From assembly GCA_004556255.1 (NCBI GenBank), contig SFHY01000016.1:1-16215 (forward strand): a DNA stretch of 16,215 nt, read 5' to 3'. The notes below the pieces were generated by a model. The model made no database searches, had not been told where the DNA came from, and was given only the letters and a program-made list of their open reading frames with translations. The stretch's first letter is position 1. Each line of letters begins with the position of its first letter. The DNA comes from Lactobacillus delbrueckii (GTDB taxonomy: Bacteria > Bacillota > Bacilli > Lactobacillales > Lactobacillaceae). The translations under genes and the position numbers were made by a program. Positions 1 to 6,822 of this stretch are shown piece by piece.

Positions 1-157
1 GCTTATCTTTAATGGTCGTAATTTCCAGGTGGCCGTTCTCGCCAAACACCAGCGCACTTCCGAACATAACTGCAAAGACAAACAGATACTGTGCAGTTTT
101 CTCCGTAATTGCGCTGGGATTATTCAGAATCTTCCGGGCTACAACCTGCCAGACAAC
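1..157 (-). pseudogene. Fragment of a TRAP transporter small permease (DctQ-like)
   Basis: Reading the complement gives an open frame of about 52 codons with the hallmark DctQ stretch: a VVWQVVAR segment, then NNPSAITEKTAQYL, then a hydrophobic run ending in GENGHLEITT. In TRAP transporters this is the end of the first membrane helix, the conserved NPS/TEE loop, the second helix and the GHL motif of the small membrane subunit, which works with DctM and a periplasmic or lipoprotein binding protein in solute:sodium symport. The frame runs off the left edge, and the similarity stops near 155-160, where plus-strand pilin coding begins. No start codon, first helix or partner gene is seen. TRAP systems are uncommon in lactobacilli, so this is either a rearranged remnant or a contig-end chimera. 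The family call rests on motif reading alone. Confidence 0.7.
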
Positions 158-367
158 GCAAAGACTACTGTGACTGTAAACAAGACGTCCTACTACAAGG
201 ATCCAACTGTTATTACTCCAGTAGCAGCTGACCCAGTAGAAATCCTGAACAACAAGACTCCAAACCTGCCAATGACTGGTGGCATCGGTGCCTTGATCTT
301 CGCTCTGACTGGTTTGGCAGCCGTAGGCTTCGCCTTCTACGAAATCAAGAAGCGTCGTCAAGCCTAA
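140..367 (+). CDS. C-terminal part of LPXTG wall-anchored major-pilin-like protein (5' truncated)
   Basis: The last ~70 codons form a typical end of a Gram-positive wall protein: a beta-rich segment (KTTVTVNKTSYY), a short Pro/Val-rich spacer, the sorting motif LPMTG (residues encoded at about 266-280), a hydrophobic segment and a basic tail ending KKRRQA. A sortase would cut between Thr and Gly and join the protein to another pilin or to the wall. The position just ahead of a second LPXTG pilin and a class C sortase suggests the backbone (SpaA-type) pilin, but the body with any pilin motif or isopeptide domain is missing. The frame stays open to the left edge, yet bases before about 140 read better as a minus-strand transporter gene, so the true N-terminal part is not here. 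The left boundary is approximate. Confidence 0.75.
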   Translation, partial: YNLPDNAKTTVTVNKTSYYKDPTVITPVAADPVEILNNKTPNLPMTGGIGALIFALTGLAAVGFAFYEIKKRRQA

Positions 368-408
368 TTGACTAAACTCAATTGATTTGATCACAATTTG
401 TTACTTTG

Positions 409-440
409 AAAGCGGGAAAGTCATTTGACTTTCCGCTTTT
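409..440 (+). terminator. Rho-independent terminator after first pilin
   Basis: A strong stem begins AAAGCG and closes with CGCTTT. The upper part GGAAAGTC pairs with GACTTTCC around an ATTT loop, with one bulged G in the 5' arm, and a short T-run follows. It sits 41 bases after the pilin stop. Partial read-through here could set the ratio of backbone to ancillary pilin. Confidence 0.75.
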
Positions 441-479
441 CTAAAGCAGGAAAGCTGGCCCTGAGCTTGCTTGCTTTAG
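441..479. repeat. Inverted repeat between the two pilin genes
   Basis: CTAAAGCA at 441-448 is perfectly complementary to TGCTTTAG at 472-479, and AAGCT at 452-456 can pair with AGCTT at 464-468 inside it. It directly follows the terminator stem but has no T-run on the plus strand, so it is not an obvious second terminator. It may be an mRNA stability element or an operator; the role is unknown. Confidence 0.5.
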
Positions 480-569
480 AAAGGTTAGTGCTGAAAGTTC
501 GGCAACTTGTGGAAGAAAAATAGATTAGAGTGTAGAGTATAAAAGTAGGGTGAGAAAGGAGAATTACTT

Positions 570-1571
570 ATGGCGACTCTTTTACGGCGCGGCCGCTTGG
601 CTTTGAGCGGGCTGCTAGTCTTGCTCGGTCTGGTCTTCACGGCCGGCCGGGCCCAGGCAGCCAGCCAAGAGCTAACCCTGGTCAACCCCAGCCCAAATCA
701 GACGACCAGTTTCGTCTTTAAAGGATGGAAGGTTGACGACCAGGCCAAGCTGGCGGACTTAAACAAGCAGACCAGCGAGGAGCTGGACCAGTCCAGCCAG
801 GCTGTTTTCCAGGAAAAAATGGCTGCCGGCCAGAGCCAGCTAAAGCTCTCCCTGGATCCTGGCCGCTACTATATCAGAGAATTGACCAAGCCGGGAGTGA
901 CGGTCCAGCCACTCCTTTTGTCTTTGCCGCGAAACGGCAGTGACCAGCTGACAGTCTACTTAAAGACTGAAGCAGTAACCGGCCAGGTCCAGCTGACCAA
1001 GCTGGGCTATGCCAGCACCTCAGCCAAAGGCAAGGCTCTGGCCGGAGTTAGTTTCTACCTTTATCAAGAAGGAGATAATCTTCCTCTGAGAGTCGATGCT
1101 TTAGGCAAACTTTCAACGGATGACCGGGATTCCTATCTCCTTTTGACTGACAAGAGCGGCCAAATCAAGGTGACCGGCCTGCCAGCCGGCAACTATTACT
1201 TTGTCGAACAGGCAACCCTGTCTGGCTACGTGAAAAATTCTACCCCGCAGCACTTTACCGTCAAAGCCGGGGAAACGGCTTATGTGACCGTGAAGAACTA
1301 CAAACCGACCGTGCCGACTCAGCCGCAAAAGCCGTCTGTGCCAAAGAGTTCAAGCTCCAGCTCGAGTTCAATTTCCAGTTCAAGTTCCAGCTCAAGCAAG
1401 CCAAAGGTACCAACTCAGCCGCAAAAACCTAACGTTCCGAGCCAAAAGAAGAAGGGCTTCCTGCCGCAGACTGGTGAAATCGTCAGCTGGCTGGCTGTCT
1501 TTGCCGGCCTGGTCCTCCTCGTCTTTGGCCTCTTCCTGGCTGTCAAGAGCCGGCGGAAAAAAGACCAATAG
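570..1571 (+). CDS. LPXTG-anchored pilin with CnaB-like domain (ancillary or basal pilin candidate)
   Basis: This 333-residue surface protein starts with a signal peptide (basic residues, hydrophobic run, likely cleavage after AQA at residue 30). An N-terminal beta domain covers about 33-133, and a CnaB/SpaA-type prealbumin-like domain about 138-243. The segment YYFVEQATLSGY (209-220) resembles the pilin E-box, with E213 as the candidate catalytic Glu for an isopeptide bond. A wall-spanning region follows, with a Ser tract (260-276) between two copies of VPTQPQKP. The sorting signal is LPQTG at 298-302, then a membrane helix and RRKKDQ. The ATG has a good upstream AGAAAGGAG. The sortase gene begins 12 bases downstream, so the two are surely cotranscribed. 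Its short length and proline/serine stalk suggest a minor pilin, possibly the wall-proximal one. The exact role cannot be fixed from sequence. Confidence 0.85.
   Translation: MATLLRRGRLALSGLLVLLGLVFTAGRAQAASQELTLVNPSPNQTTSFVFKGWKVDDQAKLADLNKQTSEELDQSSQAVFQEKMAAGQSQLKLSLDPGRYYIRELTKPGVTVQPLLLSLPRNGSDQLTVYLKTEAVTGQVQLTKLGYASTSAKGKALAGVSFYLYQEGDNLPLRVDALGKLSTDDRDSYLLLTDKSGQIKVTGLPAGNYYFVEQATLSGYVKNSTPQHFTVKAGETAYVTVKNYKPTVPTQPQKPSVPKSSSSSSSSISSSSSSSSKPKVPTQPQKPNVPSQKKKGFLPQTGEIVSWLAVFAGLVLLVFGLFLAVKSRRKKDQ
1311..1442 (+). repeat. Duplicated Pro-rich segment flanking a Ser-rich tract
   Basis: Codons for VPTQPQKPSVPK (1311-1346) and VPTQPQKPNVPS (1407-1442) are near-identical copies, and between them lies a low-complexity run of AGT/TCA/AGC serine codons (about 1347-1397). 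The array encodes the wall-spanning stalk of the pilin. Such repeats can change length by slippage, so the number of Ser codons may vary between strains. Confidence 0.8.
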
Positions 1572-1582
1572 GATTTACGGAA

Positions 1583-2488
1583 ATGAAAAAAGAAACAAAA
1601 AAGCAGATAAATAAACATAAACAGCAAAATAAGAAAAAGGGGCCGATCTGGCCCTTTATTTTGCTTTTACTGGTCGGCTTGGGCCTTTTGGCCTATCCGC
1701 TGTCGACCCAGGTCTATAACGTCTGGCTGTCTCACCAGAAGATCCAGTCCTTCCAAAAAGCGGCTGGCAAATTGTCAGACGCTGAAGTCAAAAAGCGCCT
1801 GCGCCTGGCCAAAGCCTACAACGCCTCGCTCCTGTCCCCAGGTCAGCAGGCCGGCTTTAGCGACCCTTTTAGCAAAAAAGAGAAACAAGCCGGCGTGGCG
1901 GCTTATGCCAAGATGCTGGAATTAGAGGAAAACATCGGCTACATCGACCTGCCGAAACTCCACCAGGAACTGCCGATCTATGCTGGGACCAGTGAATCGG
2001 TCCTGCAAAAGGGGATCGGCCACCTGGCCGGGTCATCCCTGCCAGTTGGGGGCAAGAGCACGCGGGTGGTCCTAACCGGCCACCGGGGCCTGCCAAACTC
2101 CCGTCTCTTTACCGACCTGCCCCGGATGAAAAAGGGTGACGTCTTCTACGTCCACAATCTGGGCCAGACCCTGGCCTATAAGGTGGACCAAATCAAGGTT
2201 ATCAAGCCGACCCAGGTTGACCAGCTCAAGATCGTCAAGGGCAAGGACCTCTGCACCTTGATGACCTGCACGCCTTACATGATCAACACCCACCGTCTGC
2301 TGGTGACTGGCCACCGGATTCCATACAATCCGAAGGCTGAAGCCAAGGCCAAGGAGAGAAGCCGGAACCGCCTGATCTGGATCATCATCGCCATCCTTTT
2401 GCCGGTCTTGGCGATCATCATCTTCATCTGGCACAAGAAGCGGAAGAAGAAGCAGGCTAAGGCTGACAAGGAAAAAGAACAAGAATAA
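1583..2488 (+). CDS. srtC: Class C (pilus-assembling) sortase
   Basis: This membrane transpeptidase polymerises LPXTG pilins into a covalent fibre on the outer cell surface. The 301-residue protein has a Lys-rich cytoplasmic start, a helix at about 21-40 and an extracellular catalytic domain. The catalytic residues are H167 (LTGHRGLP), C229 in TLMTC and R238 (NTHRLLVTGHR). The lid motif of class C enzymes is present as DPF at 94-96, upstream of the active-site domain. A second hydrophobic helix at about 264-283, followed by a long Lys-rich tail, is also typical of pilus sortases. The ATG at 1583 is preceded by only a weak AGGA, so translation may depend on coupling to the pilin 12 bases upstream. 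The specific neighbours point to the two LPXTG proteins as its substrates. All catalytic residues are intact. Confidence 0.93.
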   Translation: MKKETKKQINKHKQQNKKKGPIWPFILLLLVGLGLLAYPLSTQVYNVWLSHQKIQSFQKAAGKLSDAEVKKRLRLAKAYNASLLSPGQQAGFSDPFSKKEKQAGVAAYAKMLELEENIGYIDLPKLHQELPIYAGTSESVLQKGIGHLAGSSLPVGGKSTRVVLTGHRGLPNSRLFTDLPRMKKGDVFYVHNLGQTLAYKVDQIKVIKPTQVDQLKIVKGKDLCTLMTCTPYMINTHRLLVTGHRIPYNPKAEAKAKERSRNRLIWIIIAILLPVLAIIIFIWHKKRKKKQAKADKEKEQE

Positions 2489-2495
2489 ACAGGCA

Positions 2496-2535
2496 AAACG
2501 GGCCGTCCGGATTTTCCCGGGCAGCCCGTTTAATA
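2496..2535 (+). terminator. Rho-independent terminator of the pilin-sortase operon
   Basis: AAACGGGC (2496-2503) pairs with GCCCGTTT (2524-2531), and inside it CCGG pairs with CCGG around an AT-rich loop. The T-run after the stem is short (TTTAATATTTTC). It lies 8 bases after the sortase stop. Confidence 0.75.
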
Positions 2536-2579
2536 TTTTCTGAGATTGATGTGCTTTGTGAAAAAAACTCTGCAAATAA

Positions 2580-2588
2580 TGATAGAAT
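2580..2588 (+). promoter_or_regulatory. Extended -10 promoter candidate for the CorC-like gene
   Basis: TGATAGAAT fits an extended -10 (TGn plus TAGAAT). The nearest -35-like hexamer, TTGTGA at 2556-2561, is 21 bases away, which is too far, so the extended -10 would have to carry recognition. Predicted transcription start is near 2595. Confidence 0.4.
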
Positions 2589-2629
2589 AAAGGTAAATAG
2601 TTCAATCGGAGTAATTTAGGTGAATTACA

Positions 2630-3976
2630 GTGACGACAACACAAATCTGGATTAATTTACTAGCAATACTTGTGATCTTTGTTTTTGCCTCCTTCTTTGT
2701 CGCGGCGGAGTTTGCCCTGGTGCAAGTCCGGCCCAGCCAGCTGGAGGACATGATCGCCAACGGGCAGGGGAACGTGAAGAAACTTAAACGGGCCCTGCAC
2801 ATGTCGCATAATTTAAATGAGTACCTGTCAACCACCCAGGTCGGGACCACCTTGGTCGGGGTTATTCTGGGCTGGTTCGGGGCGGACACCATCGCCAGCA
2901 TTTTTGAAAGGCTGCTGGCCTTGACCCCCATGTCCAAAAATCTGGTCAACTCGGTCGGAGCCTTGATCGGGGTTATTGCCTTAACCTACCTGGAAGTGGT
3001 TTTGACGGAAGTCGTACCGAAAAACATTGCCATCGATGCTCCGGTTAAGATGCTGATGTGGATCGTCAATCCCCTCCAGCTCTTCCACACCCTGGTTTAT
3101 CCCTTCGTCTGGCTTTTGAACGTCAGCTCTTCTGGCATCTTAAAGATGCTGGGCTTTAACCCAGCCGATGAAGAAAACCAGGTCTACTCCCAGTCAGAAA
3201 TCATCCGCTTGAGCAAGAACGCGGTGCATGGCGGGGCCCTGGACAAGGAAGACCTGACCTATATGGAAAGAGCCTTCCAGCTGAACGACAAGACGGCTAA
3301 GGACATCATGACTGACCGGACCCGGCTGACGGTTTTAGATGCCAGCGAAAACATCAAGACTGCCCTGGCCAAGTACCTGGAAGACGGCTACAGCCGCTTC
3401 CCAGTCGTCCGGGAAAACGACAAGGACGATGTGGTCGGCTATGTCTACGCTTATGACATCGTCCAGCAGAGCCGGGTGGATGACAAGGTGCCGGTGACCC
3501 GGGTCAACCGGACCATCATCACCGTGCCGGAATCCATGCCGATCCAGGACATCCTCCGCTTGATGATCAGCAAGCACACCCCAATCGTGCTGGTTGTTGA
3601 TGAATACGGCGGCACCAGCGGGATCGTGACTGACAAGGATATTTACGAAGAGCTCTTCGGGTCAGTCAAGGACGAAATCGATGACGTTTCTGACGACTAC
3701 ATTATCAAGGACGCCGAAGGCAACATCCATGTTTCCGGCAAGACGACCTTGTACGACTTTGAGCGCTACTTCCACCGGAACCTCAAGAGCTTCCAAAACA
3801 GCGACATCATCACCATCGGTGGCTACATGATGGAGCGGTACCCGGACTTGAAGAAGGAAGAGACGGTTGAACTGGAAGGCTTCCGCTTTACCCTGGACGA
3901 TATCCAGCAAGGCTTCATGCGCTGGTTCATTGTTGAAGGGCCAAAGACAAACGATCAAGCTGAAAAAGAAGAATAA
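2630..3976 (+). CDS. HlyC/CorC (CNNM) family membrane protein with CBS domains
   Basis: This 448-residue integral membrane protein belongs to the family implicated in Mg2+/divalent cation export or homeostasis (CorC/CNNM, often annotated as hemolysin-like). An N-terminal DUF21/CNNM membrane domain (about 1-185) contains VLTEVVPKNIAI (123-134). It is followed by a CBS pair (about 220-345) with GYSRFPVV (253-260) and DEYGGTSGIVT (324-334), and a C-terminal CorC_HlyC domain (about 350-437). Length is normal for the family. The start is a GTG at 2630 with AGGTG 8 bases upstream; a GTG at 2620 is in another frame. It is a single-gene unit, with its own promoter-like site and a strong terminator. 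Substrate is not decidable from sequence; older 'hemolysin' naming should not be taken as a toxin function. Confidence 0.88.
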   Translation: MTTTQIWINLLAILVIFVFASFFVAAEFALVQVRPSQLEDMIANGQGNVKKLKRALHMSHNLNEYLSTTQVGTTLVGVILGWFGADTIASIFERLLALTPMSKNLVNSVGALIGVIALTYLEVVLTEVVPKNIAIDAPVKMLMWIVNPLQLFHTLVYPFVWLLNVSSSGILKMLGFNPADEENQVYSQSEIIRLSKNAVHGGALDKEDLTYMERAFQLNDKTAKDIMTDRTRLTVLDASENIKTALAKYLEDGYSRFPVVRENDKDDVVGYVYAYDIVQQSRVDDKVPVTRVNRTIITVPESMPIQDILRLMISKHTPIVLVVDEYGGTSGIVTDKDIYEELFGSVKDEIDDVSDDYIIKDAEGNIHVSGKTTLYDFERYFHRNLKSFQNSDIITIGGYMMERYPDLKKEETVELEGFRFTLDDIQQGFMRWFIVEGPKTNDQAEKEE

Positions 3977-3989
3977 GATTCTGAAAGAG

Positions 3990-4021
3990 GAACGGTTTTT
4001 AAGCAAAAGCCGTTCTTTTTT
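3990..4021 (+). terminator. Rho-independent terminator after the CorC-like gene
   Basis: GAACGGTTTTT (3990-4000) pairs over 11 positions, one of them G-U, with AAAAGCCGTTC (4005-4015) around an AAGC loop, followed by six T. It is almost contiguous with the hpt promoter. Confidence 0.9.
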
Positions 4022-4031
4022 GTTAAAATAA

Positions 4032-4040
4032 TGGTATAAT
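4032..4040 (+). promoter_or_regulatory. Extended -10 promoter of hpt
   Basis: TGGTATAAT is a consensus TATAAT with the TGn extension. There is no good -35 (only TTCTTT-like bases inside the preceding terminator tail). The start of transcription is expected near 4047, which excludes the in-frame TTG at 4055 as a practical start and supports the ATG at 4085. Confidence 0.7.
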
Positions 4041-4084
4041 CTGAATATATCATTTTGAAAGCAATTAGTAATCGAGGAAACCTA

Positions 4085-4657
4085 ATGAAAAGTATTCATG
4101 ACGCAGTTGATCACAAGTTGTACAGCGAAGAAGACATCGCGAAAATGACCAAGCGGCTTGGCCAGCAATTGACCAAGGACTACGCTGGCAAGCGGGTCCT
4201 GGTTGTCGGTGCCTTGAAGGGGGCCATCTTCTTCCTGACTGACCTCCTGCGGGAAATGGACCTGGCTTGCGACATTGACTTCATCGATGTTTCCAGCTAC
4301 GGCAACGGGACTGAATCCAGCGGCAAGATCACGGTAACCCATGACCTGGAAGCCGACGTGACCGGCCGGGATGTCCTAATCGTCGAAGACATCGTGGACA
4401 CTGGTTTGACTTTGAAGTTCATGAAGGACGAACTGCTCAGCCGCGGGGCTAACTCAGTCAAGTGCTGCGTCTTGCTGAACAAGACGGCCCGCCGGACGAC
4501 TGAAGTAGAGGTTGAATACTACGGCACCCACGTGGGCAACGAATTCGTTATCGGTTACGGGATGGACTTTGCGGGTCTTTACCGGAATCTGCCTTACATC
4601 GGCGTGATCAAGCCGGAAGTCGTTGAAGAATTCAGCAGCAAGCACGAACACGAATAA
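4085..4657 (+). CDS. hpt: Hypoxanthine phosphoribosyltransferase
   Basis: This enzyme salvages hypoxanthine (and usually guanine) by transfer to PRPP, giving IMP or GMP in the cytoplasm. From the ATG at 4085 it is 190 residues, about the usual size. The PRPP-binding signature VLIVEDIVDTGLTL lies at 97-110 with the acidic pair E101-D102. The early loop VGALKGAIFF (41-50) matches the pyrophosphate-binding loop. SSYGN (70-74) falls in the flexible catalytic loop. FVIGYGMDFAGLYRNLPYIG (154-173) is the purine-recognition segment near the C-terminus. The start is chosen because GAGG at 4074-4077 is correctly spaced and the family begins here; an in-frame TTG at 4055 would add ten unlikely residues. 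In many Firmicutes hpt lies between tilS and ftsH; here it is a stand-alone gene, so it may be a second copy. Confidence 0.93.
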   Translation: MKSIHDAVDHKLYSEEDIAKMTKRLGQQLTKDYAGKRVLVVGALKGAIFFLTDLLREMDLACDIDFIDVSSYGNGTESSGKITVTHDLEADVTGRDVLIVEDIVDTGLTLKFMKDELLSRGANSVKCCVLLNKTARRTTEVEVEYYGTHVGNEFVIGYGMDFAGLYRNLPYIGVIKPEVVEEFSSKHEHE

Positions 4658-4670
4658 TTTTTCCTAAAAG

Positions 4671-4708
4671 AAAATGGATCATCCAGACGGATGGTCCATT
4701 TTTGTTTG
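4671..4708. terminator. Bidirectional terminator between hpt and the amino-acid permease
   Basis: AAAATGGATCATCC (4671-4684) pairs with GGATGGTCCATTTT (4689-4702) with a single G-U, loop AGAC. A T-rich tail follows on the plus strand, and A-rich bases before it give a U-rich tail on the minus strand, so it can stop both convergent genes. Confidence 0.88.
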
Positions 4709-4736
4709 TTTTTTGTCTGTTATTTTGTTTTTTGCC

Positions 4737-6029
4737 CTAATGAAGCTTCTTCCAGTAGTAGACCGGCAGGCCCAGGAGGGTGATGCCCAGGCCAATTACG
4801 GAGAGGACAAACTGGTTGATGACGGTCATCACGATGATGAAGAGGCCCCCGATGATGGAAATCAAGGGAATGACCGGGTAAGCCGGCGTCATGAAAGGCC
4901 GCTTGAGGTCCGGTTCTCTTTTTCTCAGCAAGATGACGGCTACCGACAGGAGGGTGGTGAAGGTCCACATGACGAAAACTAGCATGTCGGTCAAGATTTC
5001 GAAGTTGCCCAGGGCGATCATGATTAAGGCGATGGCGTTAACAAAAAGAGCGGAGAAGACCGGGACCCCGCTTTTGACGGAAGTCTTGGCCAACTTCTCA
5101 GAACCGGGTAGGCGGTTGGCCTGGGCCAGGATGTATGGCGTCCGCATCCCTGTCAGCATAAAGCCGTTGCAGGCCCCGTAAACCGACAGGAGAATGCCGA
5201 CCGTGACGATTTTGCCCCCGGCCTGGCCAAAGAGCTTGAGGGAAGCGTAGTAGGCAGTATTGTCGTTGCCGATGATCTTGTCAAAAGGTAAAACCGCCAT
5301 AAAGGCGTAATTGACCAGGACGTAAACGACCGTGACCAAGGCGAGGCCGAGGATGATGGCCCGGGCCAGGTCCTTTTTCGGATTCTTCATTTCCTTAGCC
5401 AGGTTGGTTACCACGATCCAGCCTTCAAAGGCAAAGAGGGCAGACAAGAGACCCTGGCTGACCCCGGCCAGCCAGCCGCCGCCGTTATCCACCGTAACGG
5501 GCCAGAGGCTGACGGAAACTTGCGGGCGGATGATTGCAAAGACGATGATCAAAAAGAGAGGGATGAGCTTGATGACCGTGATCACCGACTGCATCCAGGC
5601 CGAGGCCTTGGTCCCCAGCATATTGATCAAAAAGAGCAACAGGACCACTCCAGCGGCGATCCACTTGCTGCTGGAGGCTGGCAGGCCCGCCAGGACCACA
5701 AATTGCTGGCCGAAAATTGAAGCTAAAGCCGCGATCTGGGCGGGGAAGTAGACGGTCATTTCCGCCCAGCCGAAGAGAAAGCCCCAGATGTTGCCATAGC
5801 TGTAGTCCAGGTATTCAATGGCCCCGTTGACATTCAAGGCGGCCGCGATTTCTGACACGGTCAGGCCTGAGCAAATAGAGATGAGGCCGGCCAGAAGCCA
5901 GACCAAGATGGTGGCTGAGGCCGACCCGGTGCTCTGGGAGATGCTGCCGATTTTAAAGAAGACCCCGGCCCCGATGACTGAGCCAATAACGGTGGCCAGT
6001 GCCTGGCCAAAAGAAATCTGTTTTTTCAC
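4737..6029 (-). CDS. APC-superfamily amino-acid permease (SteT/LAT-like)
   Basis: This 430-residue polytopic membrane protein has about 12 predicted helices. The first helix carries GSVIGAGVFF, the unwound-helix substrate motif of APC transporters (usual form GSGIF). The following LVWLLAGLISICSGLTVSEI and the GWAEMTVYFPA region resemble the L-amino-acid transporter branch, which includes the serine/threonine exchanger SteT. It would move amino acids across the cytoplasmic membrane, by exchange or proton symport. The start is a GTG with GGAGGG just upstream on the minus strand, and a consensus TATAAT promoter precedes it. It is a single-gene unit, convergent with hpt and divergent from the GH25-like gene. 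The exact amino acid cannot be read from sequence. Confidence 0.85.
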   Translation of the reverse strand: MKKQISFGQALATVIGSVIGAGVFFKIGSISQSTGSASATILVWLLAGLISICSGLTVSEIAAALNVNGAIEYLDYSYGNIWGFLFGWAEMTVYFPAQIAALASIFGQQFVVLAGLPASSSKWIAAGVVLLLFLINMLGTKASAWMQSVITVIKLIPLFLIIVFAIIRPQVSVSLWPVTVDNGGGWLAGVSQGLLSALFAFEGWIVVTNLAKEMKNPKKDLARAIILGLALVTVVYVLVNYAFMAVLPFDKIIGNDNTAYYASLKLFGQAGGKIVTVGILLSVYGACNGFMLTGMRTPYILAQANRLPGSEKLAKTSVKSGVPVFSALFVNAIALIMIALGNFEILTDMLVFVMWTFTTLLSVAVILLRKREPDLKRPFMTPAYPVIPLISIIGGLFIIVMTVINQFVLSVIGLGITLLGLPVYYWKKLH

Positions 6030-6063
6030 GAAATCCCTCCAGTAATACGAGTCTAACTCTTAA

Positions 6064-6093
6064 ATTATACAAGAAATCTTTGTGCTTGGTCTA
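6064..6093 (-). promoter_or_regulatory. Promoter of the amino-acid permease
   Basis: On the minus strand, -10 TATAAT (6069-6064) lies 18 bases from a -35-like TAGACC (6093-6088). Its -35 overlaps the -35 of the divergent promoter. Confidence 0.6.
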
Positions 6094-6114
6094 GGCGGAT
6101 TTCTCGGCTAAAAT
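6086..6114 (+). promoter_or_regulatory. Promoter of the GH25-like/helicase/PTS IIC operon
   Basis: -35 TTGGTC (6086-6091), 17-base spacer, -10 TAAAAT (6109-6114). An AGGAGG at 6121-6126 follows, 9 bases before the ATG at 6136. Confidence 0.6.
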
Positions 6115-6135
6115 GGTAGAAGGAGGTTTTAGGCG

Positions 6136-6822
6136 ATGGGGCAAAAGAAGCATTTCCAGCATCCGGCAACACTGCCGGCCCTTTTGATTCTGCTGGCCGC
6201 GATTATCGGTTTCCTGGCTTATGGCTTGTACAATTACGCCAACCAGACGACCCTGCCAAAAGGAGCCAGCCAGAGCGCGGTCGGCCTAAAGGTCAGCCAG
6301 GCAGATATTGACCTCAGCCGCCTTCAAAAGGGCGGATTGTCTTTCGTTTATCTGCCGGTTGACCAGGATTTTTCCGCTAGGCGCCGGGAGGTGGCCAGGA
6401 CCAAATTGGCCTATGGCAGCATCATTGAAGTGGCCGGGGAGAAAAATGCGGCAAAGCAATTATCCCGGGCCAAAAGCCTGTCGGCCGGCCACTGGGGTGC
6501 CTTGCCTATCCTGCTGGACAGCGGGCAGGATGACCCCAGTGCCGCCAATTTGACCGCCATGAGCAAGCTGGCCTATTCCCTGGTCAAGAGTCATGAGGTC
6601 ATGGTCAACGCCCCGGTCAAGTATAAGAAGCTTTTTCCGGCGGGATGCAAGTTCCTGGCTACCTCGGCGTCAGCGCCAAGCAAGCTGGACTACTGCTTCT
6701 GGCGCTATACGGAAAAGGGCCACGTGTCCGGAGTCAGCGGGATCGGCTACAAGAATGTCATGTATGCCTATATCGGGACCAGCCAGCAATATAAAGAAAA
6801 GTATGGACAATTAGCACAATGA
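6136..6822 (+). CDS. Membrane-anchored GH25 lysozyme-like protein with degenerate active site
   Basis: This 228-residue protein has an N-terminal signal-anchor helix (about 13-34), so its domain is outside the membrane. The fold signature is that of GH25 muramidases. The opening beta-strand reads GLKVS where active enzymes have G-I/F-D-VS. SFVYLPV follows in place of the second strand (FVYIKA-like). The central strand LPILLDSG (123-130) sits where active enzymes have LPxxLDxE. The C-terminal FWRYTEKGHVSGVSG (188-202) matches the FWQY..G.V.GISG end motif. Two expected acidic catalytic residues are thus replaced (K52 and G130; D128 is kept), and the final DVDLN-like segment is IGYKN. It may bind but not cleave peptidoglycan. 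Its stop overlaps the helicase start by 4 bases (ATGA). The family call is from motif reading. Confidence 0.65.
   Translation: MGQKKHFQHPATLPALLILLAAIIGFLAYGLYNYANQTTLPKGASQSAVGLKVSQADIDLSRLQKGGLSFVYLPVDQDFSARRREVARTKLAYGSIIEVAGEKNAAKQLSRAKSLSAGHWGALPILLDSGQDDPSAANLTAMSKLAYSLVKSHEVMVNAPVKYKKLFPAGCKFLATSASAPSKLDYCFWRYTEKGHVSGVSGIGYKNVMYAYIGTSQQYKEKYGQLAQ

Noticed and set aside
29..139. Plus-strand extension of the pilin frame back to a GTG at 29
   Set aside because: The frame is open but the residues look random, and the opposite strand has clear transporter motifs here.
409..425. Possible catabolite-response (cre) site TTGAAAGCG... near 406-420
   Set aside because: Only the left half matches; the right half lacks the needed bases, and the sequence is explained by the terminator stem.
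2072..2644. Long minus-strand frame opposite the sortase gene
   Set aside because: It is antisense to a gene with intact catalytic motifs, crosses the terminator and has a shadow-like composition.
4055..4084. Earlier TTG start for hpt
   Set aside because: It would begin about 8 bases from the predicted transcription start, has no ribosome site and adds residues absent from the family.
4674..5751. Plus-strand frames opposite the amino-acid permease (for example 4674-4982 and 5332-5751)
   Set aside because: They are complementary to a clear transporter gene; their acidic or low-complexity sequence follows from the other strand.
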